Origin: Massilia sp. YIM B02769
GTDB taxonomy: Bacteria; Pseudomonadota; Gammaproteobacteria; Burkholderiales; Burkholderiaceae_D
Length of the DNA stretch: 64,000 bases
Direction: 5' to 3'
Assembly: GCF_030411995.1 (NCBI RefSeq)
Contig: NZ_JASNRC010000008.1
Coordinates: forward strand, 1-64,000
Both the position numbers and the translations under genes were made by a program. The notes beneath the pieces are model-generated. The model was not told the DNA's origin. It saw only the letters and a list, made by a program, of their open reading frames with translations, and ran no database searches. Shown here in pieces: positions 38,355 to 47,497 of the stretch; position 1 is the stretch's first letter, and every line of letters starts with the position of its first letter.

Positions 38355-39122
38355 TCAAGCTTCGCTGTCGAGGCGCAAGACGCGGGTCCGTTTCAGGTAG
38401 CGCAGGCAATACAGCGCAAAGGCCAGCGGCGCCATGTGCAGGTAGCGGCGCCGCACCATGAACTCTTCCTGGCGCGCGCGCAGCTTGTTGGCGGACGAGA
38501 CGCTGCCGGCATGCTCGCGGAACACCGTCAACGGCTGCGCGATCAGCGCCGGCGGCGTGCGCGCGGCCAGGCGCAGCCACAGGTCGATGTCCATCGCATA
38601 GCGCAGGCCCTCGTCGAACAGGCCGGCCTGCTCGAACAGGCTGCGGCGTACGAACACGGCCGGATGCGCGATCGCCGCGTGCCCCGAGGCATAGGCGCGG
38701 TAGCTGAAGGGGCGCATCGGGTAGGGTTCGGCGAGCACGCCGTCGCGCAGCACGCGGATCTGGCCGACCACCCAGGCGGCGCCGCTGTCGTCGAAACGGC
38801 GCGCGACCTGCGCCAGCACCCCGGGATCGGCGTAGTAATCGTCGGAATGCAGGTGGGCGACGAATTCGCCGCGCGCGGCCAGGATGCCGGCATTCATGGC
38901 GCGGCTGATGCCGCCGCCCACGTTGTGCAGGACGCGCTTGGGTAACGGGTGGGCATCGACCAGGTCGAGGGTCGTGTCTGTCGAGCCGGCGTCGACGAAG
39001 AGGTGTTCGAGGTCCTGGCAGGTCTGGCTGCGCACCGAGGCCAGGGTGTCGGCCAGGGTGGCGGCGCTGTTCCAAGTGCAGGTGACGATCGAGAAGCGTG
39101 GGCGGTCGGGTTCAGTCGGCAT
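38355..39122 (-). CDS. GT2-family glycosyltransferase
   Basis: 255 residues, GT-A fold. FSIVTCTWNSAATLADTLAS at the N-terminus, LFVDAGSTDTTLDLVD and the metal-binding AHLHSDDYYADPGVLA are the family signature; the DSD-type motif is HSDD. A C-terminal helix region follows. It resembles WcaE/WcaA-type colanic transferases. It overlaps the upstream GT4 gene by 11 bases. The downstream gap to the lyase gene (38067-38354) shows AT-rich sequence but no clear promoter pair. Confidence 0.9.
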   Translation of the reverse strand: MPTEPDRPRFSIVTCTWNSAATLADTLASVRSQTCQDLEHLFVDAGSTDTTLDLVDAHPLPKRVLHNVGGGISRAMNAGILAARGEFVAHLHSDDYYADPGVLAQVARRFDDSGAAWVVGQIRVLRDGVLAEPYPMRPFSYRAYASGHAAIAHPAVFVRRSLFEQAGLFDEGLRYAMDIDLWLRLAARTPPALIAQPLTVFREHAGSVSSANKLRARQEEFMVRRRYLHMAPLAFALYCLRYLKRTRVLRLDSEA

Positions 39123-40356
39123 ACAGCTCCAGCAGGCGGGGAAGGATGTGGGCGGCGTCGGCGCCGAAGCTGGCCGCGGGCGGCAGCCGGGTGGGTGCGG
39201 CGGCCAGCTGGCTGCGCAGGCGCTCGACCAGCTCCGGCATGCTGCGCGCCAGCTGCAACTGGCCGGGGTAGCGCTGGAAGCCGCTCAGCTCGGGCGTGCC
39301 GCCGCGCGCCAGTGCGATGCAGGGGCGGCCCAGCGCCAGCGCTTCCAGCACGGTGGTGCTGCAGGCTTCCTCGCACACCGAGGGCACGACGCAGACGTGG
39401 GCGCTGGCGGCCAGGGACAGGGCCGCCGGGTAATCCTGCCAGCCGAGAAAGCGCACCTGCGCACCGGCATGGCGGACTTCCAGGGCGGCGCGCTCGGGGC
39501 CGTCGCCCGCCACCAGCACCTGGGCCAGCTCGGGCAAGCGTGCGTGGGCGGCGGCCAGGAATTCGCCGAAGCCCTTGCCGGCATCGACACGCCCGACCAG
39601 CACCACCCTGCCCGCCACCGGCGCCAGCGCGGTGTCCAGGATGGCGGCCAGGCGCGGGTAATCGACGAAATTCGGGATGACGCGGCAGCGCGCCAGGTCG
39701 GCATGCGGTACGACGCGCAGGAATTGCCGGCGCAGGAAGTGGGACACGAACACGGTCTTGTGCATGGCAAAGGCGCGTGCATTGTCTTCACGGTAACGGT
39801 TGACGGCGATGGCCGTGACAGACTTGCGCAGCGGACCGGCATGCGCGCAGATGCAGGCCGAACAGTCGCGCGGCGCCAGCGTGATGCAGGGCGTGTCGTC
39901 GCGAAAGCGCAGGTGGGTCAGGCATTCGCTGCCCTGGTCGTGGCGGGTCTGTACATAGTTCATGCCGGGCGCCACGTGCAGCCCGACCATCGGCAGGTGG
40001 CCGTGGTAATGCACGACGTCGGCATCGGCGGCATGGCGGTTGATGGCGGTACCGATCTTGCGCGCGAAATAGGGACGCTTCAGGGGATTGAAGATGCCGA
40101 GCTGGCTTTCCTTCCAGCCGGGATGGGCATAGTCGAAGCCGGGCACGAAGCTGCCGAGGAAGCCGATCTGGCGCGCTGGGTCCGTGCCGGCGCCGCCCTT
40201 GCCGCCCGCGCATCCTCGGTCGCTGCGGTCGCTGCGGCCGAGGATGCGCACCGCATGTCCGTGCGCCAATAAGGCATTTCCCAGCGTGACCACGTGCTTG
40301 CCCAGGCCGCCGATCTGCTCGCCCGGCAAGTCTTCGGACACCAGCAGGATGCGCAC
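39112..40356 (-). CDS. GT4-family glycosyltransferase (GTG start)
   Basis: 414 residues. The start GTG at 40356 is chosen because GGGAGG lies just upstream, it falls one base after the flippase stop (TAGGGTG), and the protein then begins VRILLVSEDLPGEQIGGLGK, the glycogen-synthase-like N-terminus of GT4. The C-terminal half carries VVLVGRVDAGKGFGEFLAAA and VCVVPSVCEEACSTTVLEAL with the E-x7-E donor pattern. Three Cys close together at about 168-178 (DCSACICAH) might bind metal. Acts at the cytoplasmic face on the repeat unit. Confidence 0.87.
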   Translation of the reverse strand: MRILLVSEDLPGEQIGGLGKHVVTLGNALLAHGHAVRILGRSDRSDRGCAGGKGGAGTDPARQIGFLGSFVPGFDYAHPGWKESQLGIFNPLKRPYFARKIGTAINRHAADADVVHYHGHLPMVGLHVAPGMNYVQTRHDQGSECLTHLRFRDDTPCITLAPRDCSACICAHAGPLRKSVTAIAVNRYREDNARAFAMHKTVFVSHFLRRQFLRVVPHADLARCRVIPNFVDYPRLAAILDTALAPVAGRVVLVGRVDAGKGFGEFLAAAHARLPELAQVLVAGDGPERAALEVRHAGAQVRFLGWQDYPAALSLAASAHVCVVPSVCEEACSTTVLEALALGRPCIALARGGTPELSGFQRYPGQLQLARSMPELVERLRSQLAAAPTRLPPAASFGADAAHILPRLLELYAD

Positions 40357-40357
40357 C

Positions 40358-41899
40358 CTAGCCTCCCGCCCATGCGCGGATGCGCGCCCGGATGTGGGGC
40401 CAGACCTGCATCCGGAACCATGCCCGGGACCGGCGCCGGTCCTCGCCTTCGAGCACCAGCAGCATGCCGGCCAGCCCCAGCAGCACCAAAGTCGCCAGCG
40501 CGACCAGCACGAAGTCGAGCGCATTGCGGTGAAACCAGCGTTCGGCCAGGCCGGCCGCCAGCGCCACGCCGGCCGTGCCCGCCATGCCGGGCAGGAAGCC
40601 GTGCGCGCACAGGCGCGCGAGCGAGGTCGGCACCGTGCGGCCGTGCACATGCACCAGGAAGGCGCCCGTGAACAGCAGCGAGGCCAGCAGGTGGCCCCAG
40701 GCGGCACCGAGGATGCCCCACCCCGCCACGCCCAGGTAGACGATGACGAGTCCGGCCAGCGCCCGCGCCACCGCGAACAGGCCGGACACGCGCGGGTGGC
40801 CCATGCCGTCGTTCACCAGGGAAGGCAGGCTGGTCAGCGAATCGACGAACTGCGCCAGCGCCATCACGGCCAGGACGGTGTCGCCGCTGGCGGCGAAATC
40901 CGGGTTCATCCAGTAGCGCAGCAAGGGCTCGGCGAACACCGCCAGCAGCACCAGCATCGCCGCGTTCAGGTAGACCACGTAGCGGGTCGCCTTCAGGTAG
41001 GCATGGTCGAGGCGCGCCAGCTCGCCGCCGGCGGCCAGCATGCTCGCGGCCGGGAAGAACACGCCGGACAGGCGAAACGTCAGTCCCAGCACCCGGTTGG
41101 CCAGCGTGGCCGCCACCGTGAAATACGCCAGGCCCGTGACCCCGACCAGAGCGCCGATGATCAATTTGTCGGCATGCGCATACGACAAGGCGGCAAAGCG
41201 CGACAGGAAGGAATAGGCGGAAAAGCCGAGGATGCCGCTGCGCAGCGCGCGGCCCGGCCAGCGCCAGCGCAGGCCGGGCAGCAGGCCATGGATGCCGCGC
41301 CACAGCAGCAGGCAGTGGATGGCGCTGGCGGCCACCCGCAGCGCGATGAGCGCGAACAGGCCGTACCCGAGCATCAGCACCGCCACCGTGAACAGCGGCA
41401 CCAGGACGCCGAACACCATCTCCAGCCGGCCCGACACATCGAAGCGCATCAGCGCCTGGGGCACGCTGTGCAGGTAGCTTTGCAGCTGTCTGAGGAAAAA
41501 GCCGAGCCCCGCCAGTTGCAGGCTGGCGATGGCCTCGGTGCCGAGGTGCGGCGGCACGGTGAAGACCTCGGTCACCAGTTGCCCGGCGCCGAAGAACAGG
41601 CCGAGTCCGCCGACGGCGCCGATCAGCGCATACACGGCGCTGCCGAAGCACAGGGTCTCGGCAATGCGCTCGGGTTCGGCACGCGCATGCTGGGCGGCGA
41701 TGTACTTGACCGAACCGGCGGTGACGTTGATGTCGATCACGGCGAAATAGCCGACGATGGCCGTAACCAGCGCATATACCCCATAGTTGGCCTCGCCCAG
41801 GCCGGCGACCACCAGGGGCACGGTGGCCAGCGCCGCCAGCGCAGGGACGGCGGCGCCCAGCAGGTTCGACCAGGCGTTGCGGAACAGGCGCAGTTCCAT
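40358..41899 (-). CDS. Wzx-type oligosaccharide flippase
   Basis: 513 residues with about 12-14 membrane segments, of the MATE-like polysaccharide transport family. It begins MELRLFRNAWSNLLGAAVPA and moves the undecaprenyl-linked repeat unit across the inner membrane. The ATG at 41899 comes one base after the polymerase stop codon. The last 110 residues contain further membrane helices rather than a soluble domain, so the protein is complete. Confidence 0.87.
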   Translation of the reverse strand: MELRLFRNAWSNLLGAAVPALAALATVPLVVAGLGEANYGVYALVTAIVGYFAVIDINVTAGSVKYIAAQHARAEPERIAETLCFGSAVYALIGAVGGLGLFFGAGQLVTEVFTVPPHLGTEAIASLQLAGLGFFLRQLQSYLHSVPQALMRFDVSGRLEMVFGVLVPLFTVAVLMLGYGLFALIALRVAASAIHCLLLWRGIHGLLPGLRWRWPGRALRSGILGFSAYSFLSRFAALSYAHADKLIIGALVGVTGLAYFTVAATLANRVLGLTFRLSGVFFPAASMLAAGGELARLDHAYLKATRYVVYLNAAMLVLLAVFAEPLLRYWMNPDFAASGDTVLAVMALAQFVDSLTSLPSLVNDGMGHPRVSGLFAVARALAGLVIVYLGVAGWGILGAAWGHLLASLLFTGAFLVHVHGRTVPTSLARLCAHGFLPGMAGTAGVALAAGLAERWFHRNALDFVLVALATLVLLGLAGMLLVLEGEDRRRSRAWFRMQVWPHIRARIRAWAGG

Positions 41900-41900
41900 A

Positions 41901-43445
41901 TCAGGCCGGCAGCGGATGCACACGCCTGCGCCCTTGTGCCGCCCGGTGCGGCGCCAGGACGGCCGGCGCGGCGGCGGCCAGCGCCACATACGGCAGCGCC
42001 AGCGCAATGGCCAGCATCTGGGTGGTGCGCACCTGGGGGAAAGGCGTGCCGACCAGCACGTCGGGAATCATGAAGGCCAGCGCCGCCACGCCGGCCGCGC
42101 CCAGCGGCAGCAGCTCGGGCGGCAGCGTGCGCAGGGCGCGGCGCGCGGCCAGGACAAAGGCGCACACGGTGCCCGCCAGCAGGGCGATGCCGGGCAAGCC
42201 GCTCTTCAGGGCCACGTGCAGCACCCCGCTGTGCAGGAACAGGCCGCCGTCCGGATTGGCTTGCCAGGAAATCTGTTCATAGCCGGAGTAGCGGCCCCAG
42301 GAACCGATCCCGGTAAAGGGCTTGGCCAGGATGTCGCCCAGCACCAGCTTGAGTTCCAGCACGCGTTCGCTTTCAGGACCGAAGCGGCGCGACTGCATGT
42401 CGTAGAACAGGCCGCCCCCGCCGCGGGTCTGGCCAAGGCGGCGCAGGGCCGCATAGCCGAGCGCGGCGCCGACCAGGGGCAAGGCCGCCAGGGCCAGTTG
42501 CACGCGCCGGCGCAGCGGAAAGCGCAGCATCACGACCGCGAAGCCGAGCATGAAGCCGATCCAGGCGCTGCGCCGGTAGGACAGCACGATGCAGGCGGCG
42601 GTGGCGCCCAGGGTCAGCCATTCGAGCAGGCGCCAGGGCGTGGCGCGGCGCACCTGCGCGGCCCCGAACAGGCCGACGGCAGCGATGGCGAATGCGAGCA
42701 TGCACAGCAGGCTGTCGTTGATGTCGAAGAAGGTCAGGCGGATGTGGATCGCGTTCATGTTCGCGTACACATTGTTCGGGTCGCCACCAAAGGCGGCCCA
42801 GCGCCCCAGGCCGAACAGGGCGCGGCCGAGTCCGGCGAGCATGACGAAGCGGGCCAGTTCCAGGGCCTGCGCGCGCGTACGGAAAGACAGCAGCATCAAG
42901 GCAACCAGCGGCCCCATCCAGACGATGTTCGAGAAGCCCGACGGCGCCAGCGCATCCTTGACGGGCACGCCGGCGATGAAGGCGGCGCCGGTGTGGCAGG
43001 CCAGCAGCACGGCCCAGCCCCAGAACCAGGGGAGCAGGTTGCAGGCTGCACCAAACGGCGCAGCGTTCGTGATGCCGGCATGCGCCCTGCCTTGCATTCC
43101 GCGGTAGCTTCCACCCTGTACTCCCGCAAGGCCGCCGCCCGGCGCCAGGCCCTGGCCGAACCCGGCTGCGATGCGCGCGCAGCACCAGGCGCCGAGCACG
43201 TACCACAGCACCACCGGGTACAGCAGCATGCCCGAGCCGCGGCTGTAGACGCCGGGGGAGGCGAACACGGACAGGTTGCCGTAGCTCGTCGAATTCATCC
43301 AGAAGAAGATGCACAGGTAGGGATAGACCAGCAGGCGCGGCCACACCAGGCCGAGGCCGATGCCGAGCACGGCGAGCAGGGCCAGCAGTACCACCACGAT
43401 GAAGGGCAGCGAGGTGAACAGGTACTGGAGCAGGGTTTCGCTCAT
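41901..43445 (-). CDS. O-antigen ligase/polymerase family protein (Wzy-like)
   Basis: 514 residues, 10-12 membrane segments with a long periplasmic loop, typical of Wzy polymerases and WaaL ligases. VLSYRRSAWIGFMLGFAVVM in the middle is the characteristic basic segment, and the loop that follows (ELKLVLGDILAKPFTGIGSW) matches the Wzy_C region. In this context it most likely joins repeat units in the periplasm. The ATG overlaps the EpsI stop codon by 4 bases. Confidence 0.85.
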   Translation of the reverse strand: MSETLLQYLFTSLPFIVVVLLALLAVLGIGLGLVWPRLLVYPYLCIFFWMNSTSYGNLSVFASPGVYSRGSGMLLYPVVLWYVLGAWCCARIAAGFGQGLAPGGGLAGVQGGSYRGMQGRAHAGITNAAPFGAACNLLPWFWGWAVLLACHTGAAFIAGVPVKDALAPSGFSNIVWMGPLVALMLLSFRTRAQALELARFVMLAGLGRALFGLGRWAAFGGDPNNVYANMNAIHIRLTFFDINDSLLCMLAFAIAAVGLFGAAQVRRATPWRLLEWLTLGATAACIVLSYRRSAWIGFMLGFAVVMLRFPLRRRVQLALAALPLVGAALGYAALRRLGQTRGGGGLFYDMQSRRFGPESERVLELKLVLGDILAKPFTGIGSWGRYSGYEQISWQANPDGGLFLHSGVLHVALKSGLPGIALLAGTVCAFVLAARRALRTLPPELLPLGAAGVAALAFMIPDVLVGTPFPQVRTTQMLAIALALPYVALAAAAPAVLAPHRAAQGRRRVHPLPA

Positions 43446-44272
43446 CGCGCGCCTGGCTCCGTTGGCGCCGCCTGCTGGTTTGCCTGCTGCACGGCTTGCT
43501 GTCTTGCCTGATACACGGCTTGCTGTCCTGCCTGGTGCACGGTTTGCTGCCCTGTCCGCGGCCTTGTCCGCTGCCCGGCCTGCGGTGCCGCCTCCTGGGT
43601 ACCGATCAGGCGTGCGCGGCTGGGTGCGTCCAGGCTGGCCAGCATCTCGGCCACGAAGCGGTCCTGCAGCGCGTAGGCGCCGGCTTCGTCAATGGCAATG
43701 CTGGAGACCCGCACCAGCATCCCGTCCGGAATCTCGCCCGACAAGCCATAGGCCAGGCGCCGCAGTTTCTGCTCGATGCCCGAGCGCGTGGCCTTGTCGC
43801 CGATGGTGATCCAATAGGTGATCGGCTCGTTGCGCCGCTGCTGGCGCGCCACCAGGCGTTTCACGGGCAGCGCGCCGTATGCGGTGGCCAGGCTGCCGGC
43901 GCCGTCGCGCACCAGCTGGAAGCCCTGGGCCACGTAACAGACTTCGGGCAGGTGCAATTGCAGCGCCTTGCTCTGGTCGCCGCCGTAGGCGATCGACAGC
44001 ATCACGCGCCGCCCTGCCGCGTCGATATAGGTGCGCGAGAGGGTCTGGTCGTAGAGCTTTTTCAGCATGCCCTGCTGCTCGGGGTCGGGCGTGAGCGGCA
44101 CCACGCTGGGGTCGAGCTGCCAGGCGCCGAAGCGCTGCGGGATCATGGTCTCGAGCTGGAACGGCGCCTGGCCCTGGGCCAGCTTGAGGCCGGGCGTGAG
44201 CGCGCCGGTGAGCGCGGAAGTGCCGGCCATGGCCAGGCCGAGCACCAGGCTGGCCAGGAAACGGCGCTTCAT
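43442..44272 (-). CDS. epsI: EpsI-family exosortase-associated protein with Gln-rich repeat tail
   Basis: 276 residues. Signal-anchor start MKRRFLASLVLGLAMAGTSA; the EpsI domain (about 45-215) includes FGAWQLDPSVVPLT, PEVCYVAQGFQLV (with the conserved Cys) and LPVKRLVARQQRRNEPITYW. After residue 230 comes a repetitive tail made of 8-residue units of the type GQQAVYQA, encoded by 24-bp DNA repeats (43481-43576). EpsI follows or fuses with the exosortase in EPS loci and is needed for the product in some species; its activity is unclear. It overlaps the XrtB stop by 4 bases. Confidence 0.9.
   Translation of the reverse strand: MKRRFLASLVLGLAMAGTSALTGALTPGLKLAQGQAPFQLETMIPQRFGAWQLDPSVVPLTPDPEQQGMLKKLYDQTLSRTYIDAAGRRVMLSIAYGGDQSKALQLHLPEVCYVAQGFQLVRDGAGSLATAYGALPVKRLVARQQRRNEPITYWITIGDKATRSGIEQKLRRLAYGLSGEIPDGMLVRVSSIAIDEAGAYALQDRFVAEMLASLDAPSRARLIGTQEAAPQAGQRTRPRTGQQTVHQAGQQAVYQARQQAVQQANQQAAPTEPGAR
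43481..43576. repeat. 24-bp in-frame tandem repeat in epsI
   Basis: Four units at 43481-43504, 43505-43528, 43529-43552 and 43553-43576; the first three are close copies of TGCCTG-N(3)-CACGG-TTGCTG, the fourth is diverged. They encode Gln-rich octapeptides near the EpsI C-terminus. The 24-bp length keeps the reading frame, so unit number may vary without frameshift. Confidence 0.8.
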
Positions 44273-45186
44273 CGGTCCCCTCCCCTGCGCTGCGCGACAT
44301 ACCATTGCAGGCTCGAGTCGACCGCGAGGATCAGCACCAGGGCGGTAAGGAACAGCACCATGCCGGCAAAGCCATGCAGGAAGCCCTGGCCGGCGGCGTC
44401 GCCCAGGTAATACGTCACCAGGGTCAGGGTGATCACGCGGATCACGTTCGCGGAAAACGAAATCGGGATGATCAGGATCGCCAGGCCGATGTTACGGAAG
44501 GCCGAAGGGTGGCGCATCAGGTTCAGGTAGAACAGGCCGAGCGCCTCGAGCGTGAGCAGGGTTTGCAGGCCGGCGCAGGCATCGGCCACCAGCAGCTGGT
44601 ACTGGCCGATCTGCAGGATCACGCCGGAGCGCGCGATCGGGTAGCCGGCGGCAAACAGCAGGTGTTCGGTAGCCCAGGACACCGCCATCTTCATGGGCAT
44701 GGTGACGGCGGCCACGAATTCGCTTGGCAGCGGCACCATGAACAGCATGAAGAAGAAGGGAAACCACAGCACGCGCAAGGCAGGCGCACCGAGCTTGGCC
44801 AGCACGATGGCCGCCAGGACCAGGATGATGGACCCGATCTCGAACATCAGGATGTGCTGCGAGCGCCCCAGCAAGTGCAGCGCCAGGCCGACCGTCAGCA
44901 GCGGCCAGCCGAGCCAGGACGGCGCCGCCGGCTGCGCCAGGACGCCCGGCCACTTGCGCCAGGCCAGCCACAGCGCCAGCGCGAAGATCATCGGCCCGTG
45001 GGCTTGCTCTTCGCCGATCCAGGCCCCGGTGAACAATGAAAACATCGTCGGCAGGAACAGCGCGGCCAGTCCGGCCAGCACCGGCCACCACTCGGGGAGC
45101 GCGGCGCTCAGTTGCGCCCCCATCGGCGGGTTCGCCACCGCTGGCGCCGCCTGTGCCGCCGGATCGGGGCGCACCTGGGTCGTCAT
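44269..45186 (-). CDS. xrtB: Exosortase B
   Basis: 305 residues, eight or so membrane helices. The catalytic triad of exosortases is visible: Cys204 in VADACAGLQTLLTL, Arg250 in NVIRVITL and His271 in FLHGFAGM. Exosortases cut C-terminal sorting tails such as PEP-CTERM; the B subtype is tied to EPS loci with EpsD to EpsI. The ATG directly follows the EpsG stop (TGAATG). The neighbours on both sides identify the subtype. Two PEP-CTERM-like proteins lie about 20 kb away, but which exosortase serves them is unknown. Confidence 0.93.
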   Translation of the reverse strand: MTTQVRPDPAAQAAPAVANPPMGAQLSAALPEWWPVLAGLAALFLPTMFSLFTGAWIGEEQAHGPMIFALALWLAWRKWPGVLAQPAAPSWLGWPLLTVGLALHLLGRSQHILMFEIGSIILVLAAIVLAKLGAPALRVLWFPFFFMLFMVPLPSEFVAAVTMPMKMAVSWATEHLLFAAGYPIARSGVILQIGQYQLLVADACAGLQTLLTLEALGLFYLNLMRHPSAFRNIGLAILIIPISFSANVIRVITLTLVTYYLGDAAGQGFLHGFAGMVLFLTALVLILAVDSSLQWYVAQRRGGDR

Positions 45187-46065
45187 TCAGAACTCCATCA
45201 CGACCGCGCCCACGACCTCGGCGCCGGCCTCGGCCAGCTGCTCGGCCATGCGCGCCAGCTGGACCACGCGGGTATGGTCCTTGCGTACCGCCAGCAGCAC
45301 GCCACCGGCGCGCGCCGCCACCGCCAGCGCATCGGCGCCGGCGCCGAAAGGCGCGAGGTCGTACAGCACCACGTCGTAGCGGCTGGCAAGCGAGGTGTCG
45401 AGGGTGCGGAAGGCGTCGCGGCTGAGCAGTTCCTGCGGATTCGGCGGCAGGGTACCGGCCGGCAGCACCGACAAATCGACGAAGCCGCCCACGCGCAGCA
45501 CGACGTCGAGGTCGGCGCGCCCTGCCAGCAGGTCCGACAGGCCCTGGCGCGGGCGCAGGCCGAAGACATCGTGCTGGCGCGGCGCACGCAGGTTGGCGTC
45601 CACCAGCAAGGTCTGCTCGCCAAGCTGGGAAAACACCACGGCCAGGTTGGCCGCGAACAGGGCCGCGCCGTCCTCGGCGCCGTTCTCTGTGCCTGCGCCG
45701 AGCACGGCCAGCGCGCGGTGCCCTCGGGCGAACCAGCGCAGCATCAACTGGCTGCGGATCGCGCGCAGGGATTCGACCTGTGGCGAGAACGGCTCGTAGG
45801 CGGCAACCAGGCGCGGCGACAGATTCGCCTGCCCTTTCGGCAGGTAGGGATAGGCGAACTGGCGCGCCAGTGCTTCCTGGACGTCGTCTTCGCTCACCAG
45901 GCCCAGGCGCACGGCCGCCTCGCCGAAGCGGATGCCGAGGTCTTTCTGCATGCGCAAGGCGCGCTCGGCGCCTTCGATCGTGAGCTTGCCGGCGTCGACC
46001 AGCAAGGCGCCCATGCTGGAGTCGAGCGGGTCGACCGGCAGCGGCGACAGGATAGGGGAATTCAT
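45187..46065 (-). CDS. epsG: EpsG-family BY-kinase-like protein with degraded P-loop
   Basis: 292 residues. N-terminal region GALLVDAGKLTIEGAERALR and a second MshEN-type helix pair (about 12-75), then the ATPase domain with AANLAVVFSQLGEQTLLVDA and LRAPRQHDVFGLRPRQGLSD. In kinases of this family the P-loop before AANLAVVF ends in Gly-Lys/Arg-Ser/Thr; here it reads GAALF, with Ala134 and Ala135 at those places. The Walker A' Asp (LLVDAN) and Walker B (VVLYDLAPFG) remain. It may still regulate chain length with EpsF without catalysis. It has no tyrosine cluster at the C-terminus. CTAGGAGG precedes the start. Confidence 0.85.
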   Translation of the reverse strand: MNSPILSPLPVDPLDSSMGALLVDAGKLTIEGAERALRMQKDLGIRFGEAAVRLGLVSEDDVQEALARQFAYPYLPKGQANLSPRLVAAYEPFSPQVESLRAIRSQLMLRWFARGHRALAVLGAGTENGAEDGAALFAANLAVVFSQLGEQTLLVDANLRAPRQHDVFGLRPRQGLSDLLAGRADLDVVLRVGGFVDLSVLPAGTLPPNPQELLSRDAFRTLDTSLASRYDVVLYDLAPFGAGADALAVAARAGGVLLAVRKDHTRVVQLARMAEQLAEAGAEVVGAVVMEF

Positions 46066-46074
46066 CGAGGCCTC

Positions 46075-47484
46075 CTAGTTCAGGCGCAACAGGCGGCGCG
46101 GCGCCATCAGGGCGCGCAGTCCGCTGCGCGGGCGCGCCGGCTGCCAGGTGACGGTGCCCAGCACCGGGATGCCGAGCAGTTCCTGGACATCGCCGTTCGA
46201 GCGTACCGGGCGGTTCAGCAGTTCGAGCAGCAGCGCCATGCCGACCCCGAGCACGGTGCCGAGCAGCACCGCCACCAGGGTGTTGAGCAGGATGCGCGGA
46301 CCGGACGGTTCGGCCGGGGCCACGGCAGGGTTCAGCACGGCGATGTCGGACTGTTCGGACTGGGCCTCGATGCGGGTTTGCGAGAAGCGTCCGGCCGCGG
46401 CGTCGAAGGCGCGCTGGGCGCTGTCGAGGTCCTTCAGCAGGACGCCGAGTTCGTCGCGCGTGCGGTTCAGTTCCAGCACGCGCGCCTTTTGCGCGGCCAG
46501 TGCATTGCGCAGGTCTTCCTCGCGCTGGCGCAGCACCTGGGCGTTGCCGCCGACGCTGCGCGACACCGTGGCCAGCGCCGCGTTCAGGTCGGCGCGCATC
46601 TTCTCCACCTCCGCGTTGGCGGCCTGCCAGGCCGGGTGGTTGCGCCCGTAGCGCGAGGCGCTCTCGGCCAGCTTGGCCTCGGCCGCCGACAGCGACACCC
46701 GCAGGTTCTGGATCAGCGGATTGTTGGCCACGTCCGGCGACTGGGCGTTACCGGCGCCGGCCATGCGTTCGCGCGAGGTCGCTTCCAATGCCAGCGTCTG
46801 GGCCGCCACCAGTTGCGAGGACAAGTCGCTCAGGCGCGAGAGTTCGATGTCGACGCGGTTGTTGTCGAGGCTGACGATGCCCTTGTCCTGCTGGTATTTC
46901 GACAGCCGTGCCTGCGCGGTTTCCACGTTGTCGCGCAATTGCCTGGTCTGCTCATTGAAATAACTCGAGGCCATTTTCATCGGCTCGGTTTTCAGGCGCA
47001 CGCTGACGTTCTGGTATTCCTCGGCAAAGGCATTCGCCACCGCCGCCGCAAAGCCGGGATCGGCGCCCTTGAAGCTGATCTCGACCACGCTCGACTCGCG
47101 TGAGGGCTTGATGTCGAGCTTGCGCAGCAGCAGGTCGGCCAGCCAGTCGCGCACCGTGCCGCGTCCCTCGGTCGCTTCCTGGAACTGGGCGATGACGGCC
47201 GGATTGGTCGCCATGCGCAGGCGGTCGACCACGCGCAGCGCCACGTTCTTGCTGCTGATGATGTCGATCTGGGTCGCCATGTAGCCGGGCAGCAGCTGGC
47301 CGGGCATGGTCAGCCCAGTGAGCGGGTCGACGCCCTTGTAGTTCAGCAGCACCGAGGTGGTGGCGGTATAGGTCTTGCCCTGGACCAGGCTCCAGCCCAG
47401 CGCCAGCAGGATGGTGGCGAGCAAGGTCGCCAGGATCAGCTTCCTGCGCGCGCGCAGCAGCAGGAGGAATTGGTAGAAGTGCAT
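46075..47484 (-). CDS. epsF: EpsF chain-length determinant (Wzz family)
   Basis: 469 residues. Two membrane segments, at about 13-35 and 415-437, bracket a periplasmic coiled-coil region (about 170-400), the layout of polysaccharide co-polymerases that set chain length and couple export. The N-terminal stretch FYQFLLLLRARRKLILATLL is typical, as is the Pro/Gly segment before the second helix. GGAGG precedes ATG 47484. Works with EpsE and EpsG. Confidence 0.93.
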   Translation of the reverse strand: MHFYQFLLLLRARRKLILATLLATILLALGWSLVQGKTYTATTSVLLNYKGVDPLTGLTMPGQLLPGYMATQIDIISSKNVALRVVDRLRMATNPAVIAQFQEATEGRGTVRDWLADLLLRKLDIKPSRESSVVEISFKGADPGFAAAVANAFAEEYQNVSVRLKTEPMKMASSYFNEQTRQLRDNVETAQARLSKYQQDKGIVSLDNNRVDIELSRLSDLSSQLVAAQTLALEATSRERMAGAGNAQSPDVANNPLIQNLRVSLSAAEAKLAESASRYGRNHPAWQAANAEVEKMRADLNAALATVSRSVGGNAQVLRQREEDLRNALAAQKARVLELNRTRDELGVLLKDLDSAQRAFDAAAGRFSQTRIEAQSEQSDIAVLNPAVAPAEPSGPRILLNTLVAVLLGTVLGVGMALLLELLNRPVRSNGDVQELLGIPVLGTVTWQPARPRSGLRALMAPRRLLRLN

Positions 47485-47497
47485 GGCGTGCCTCCGC

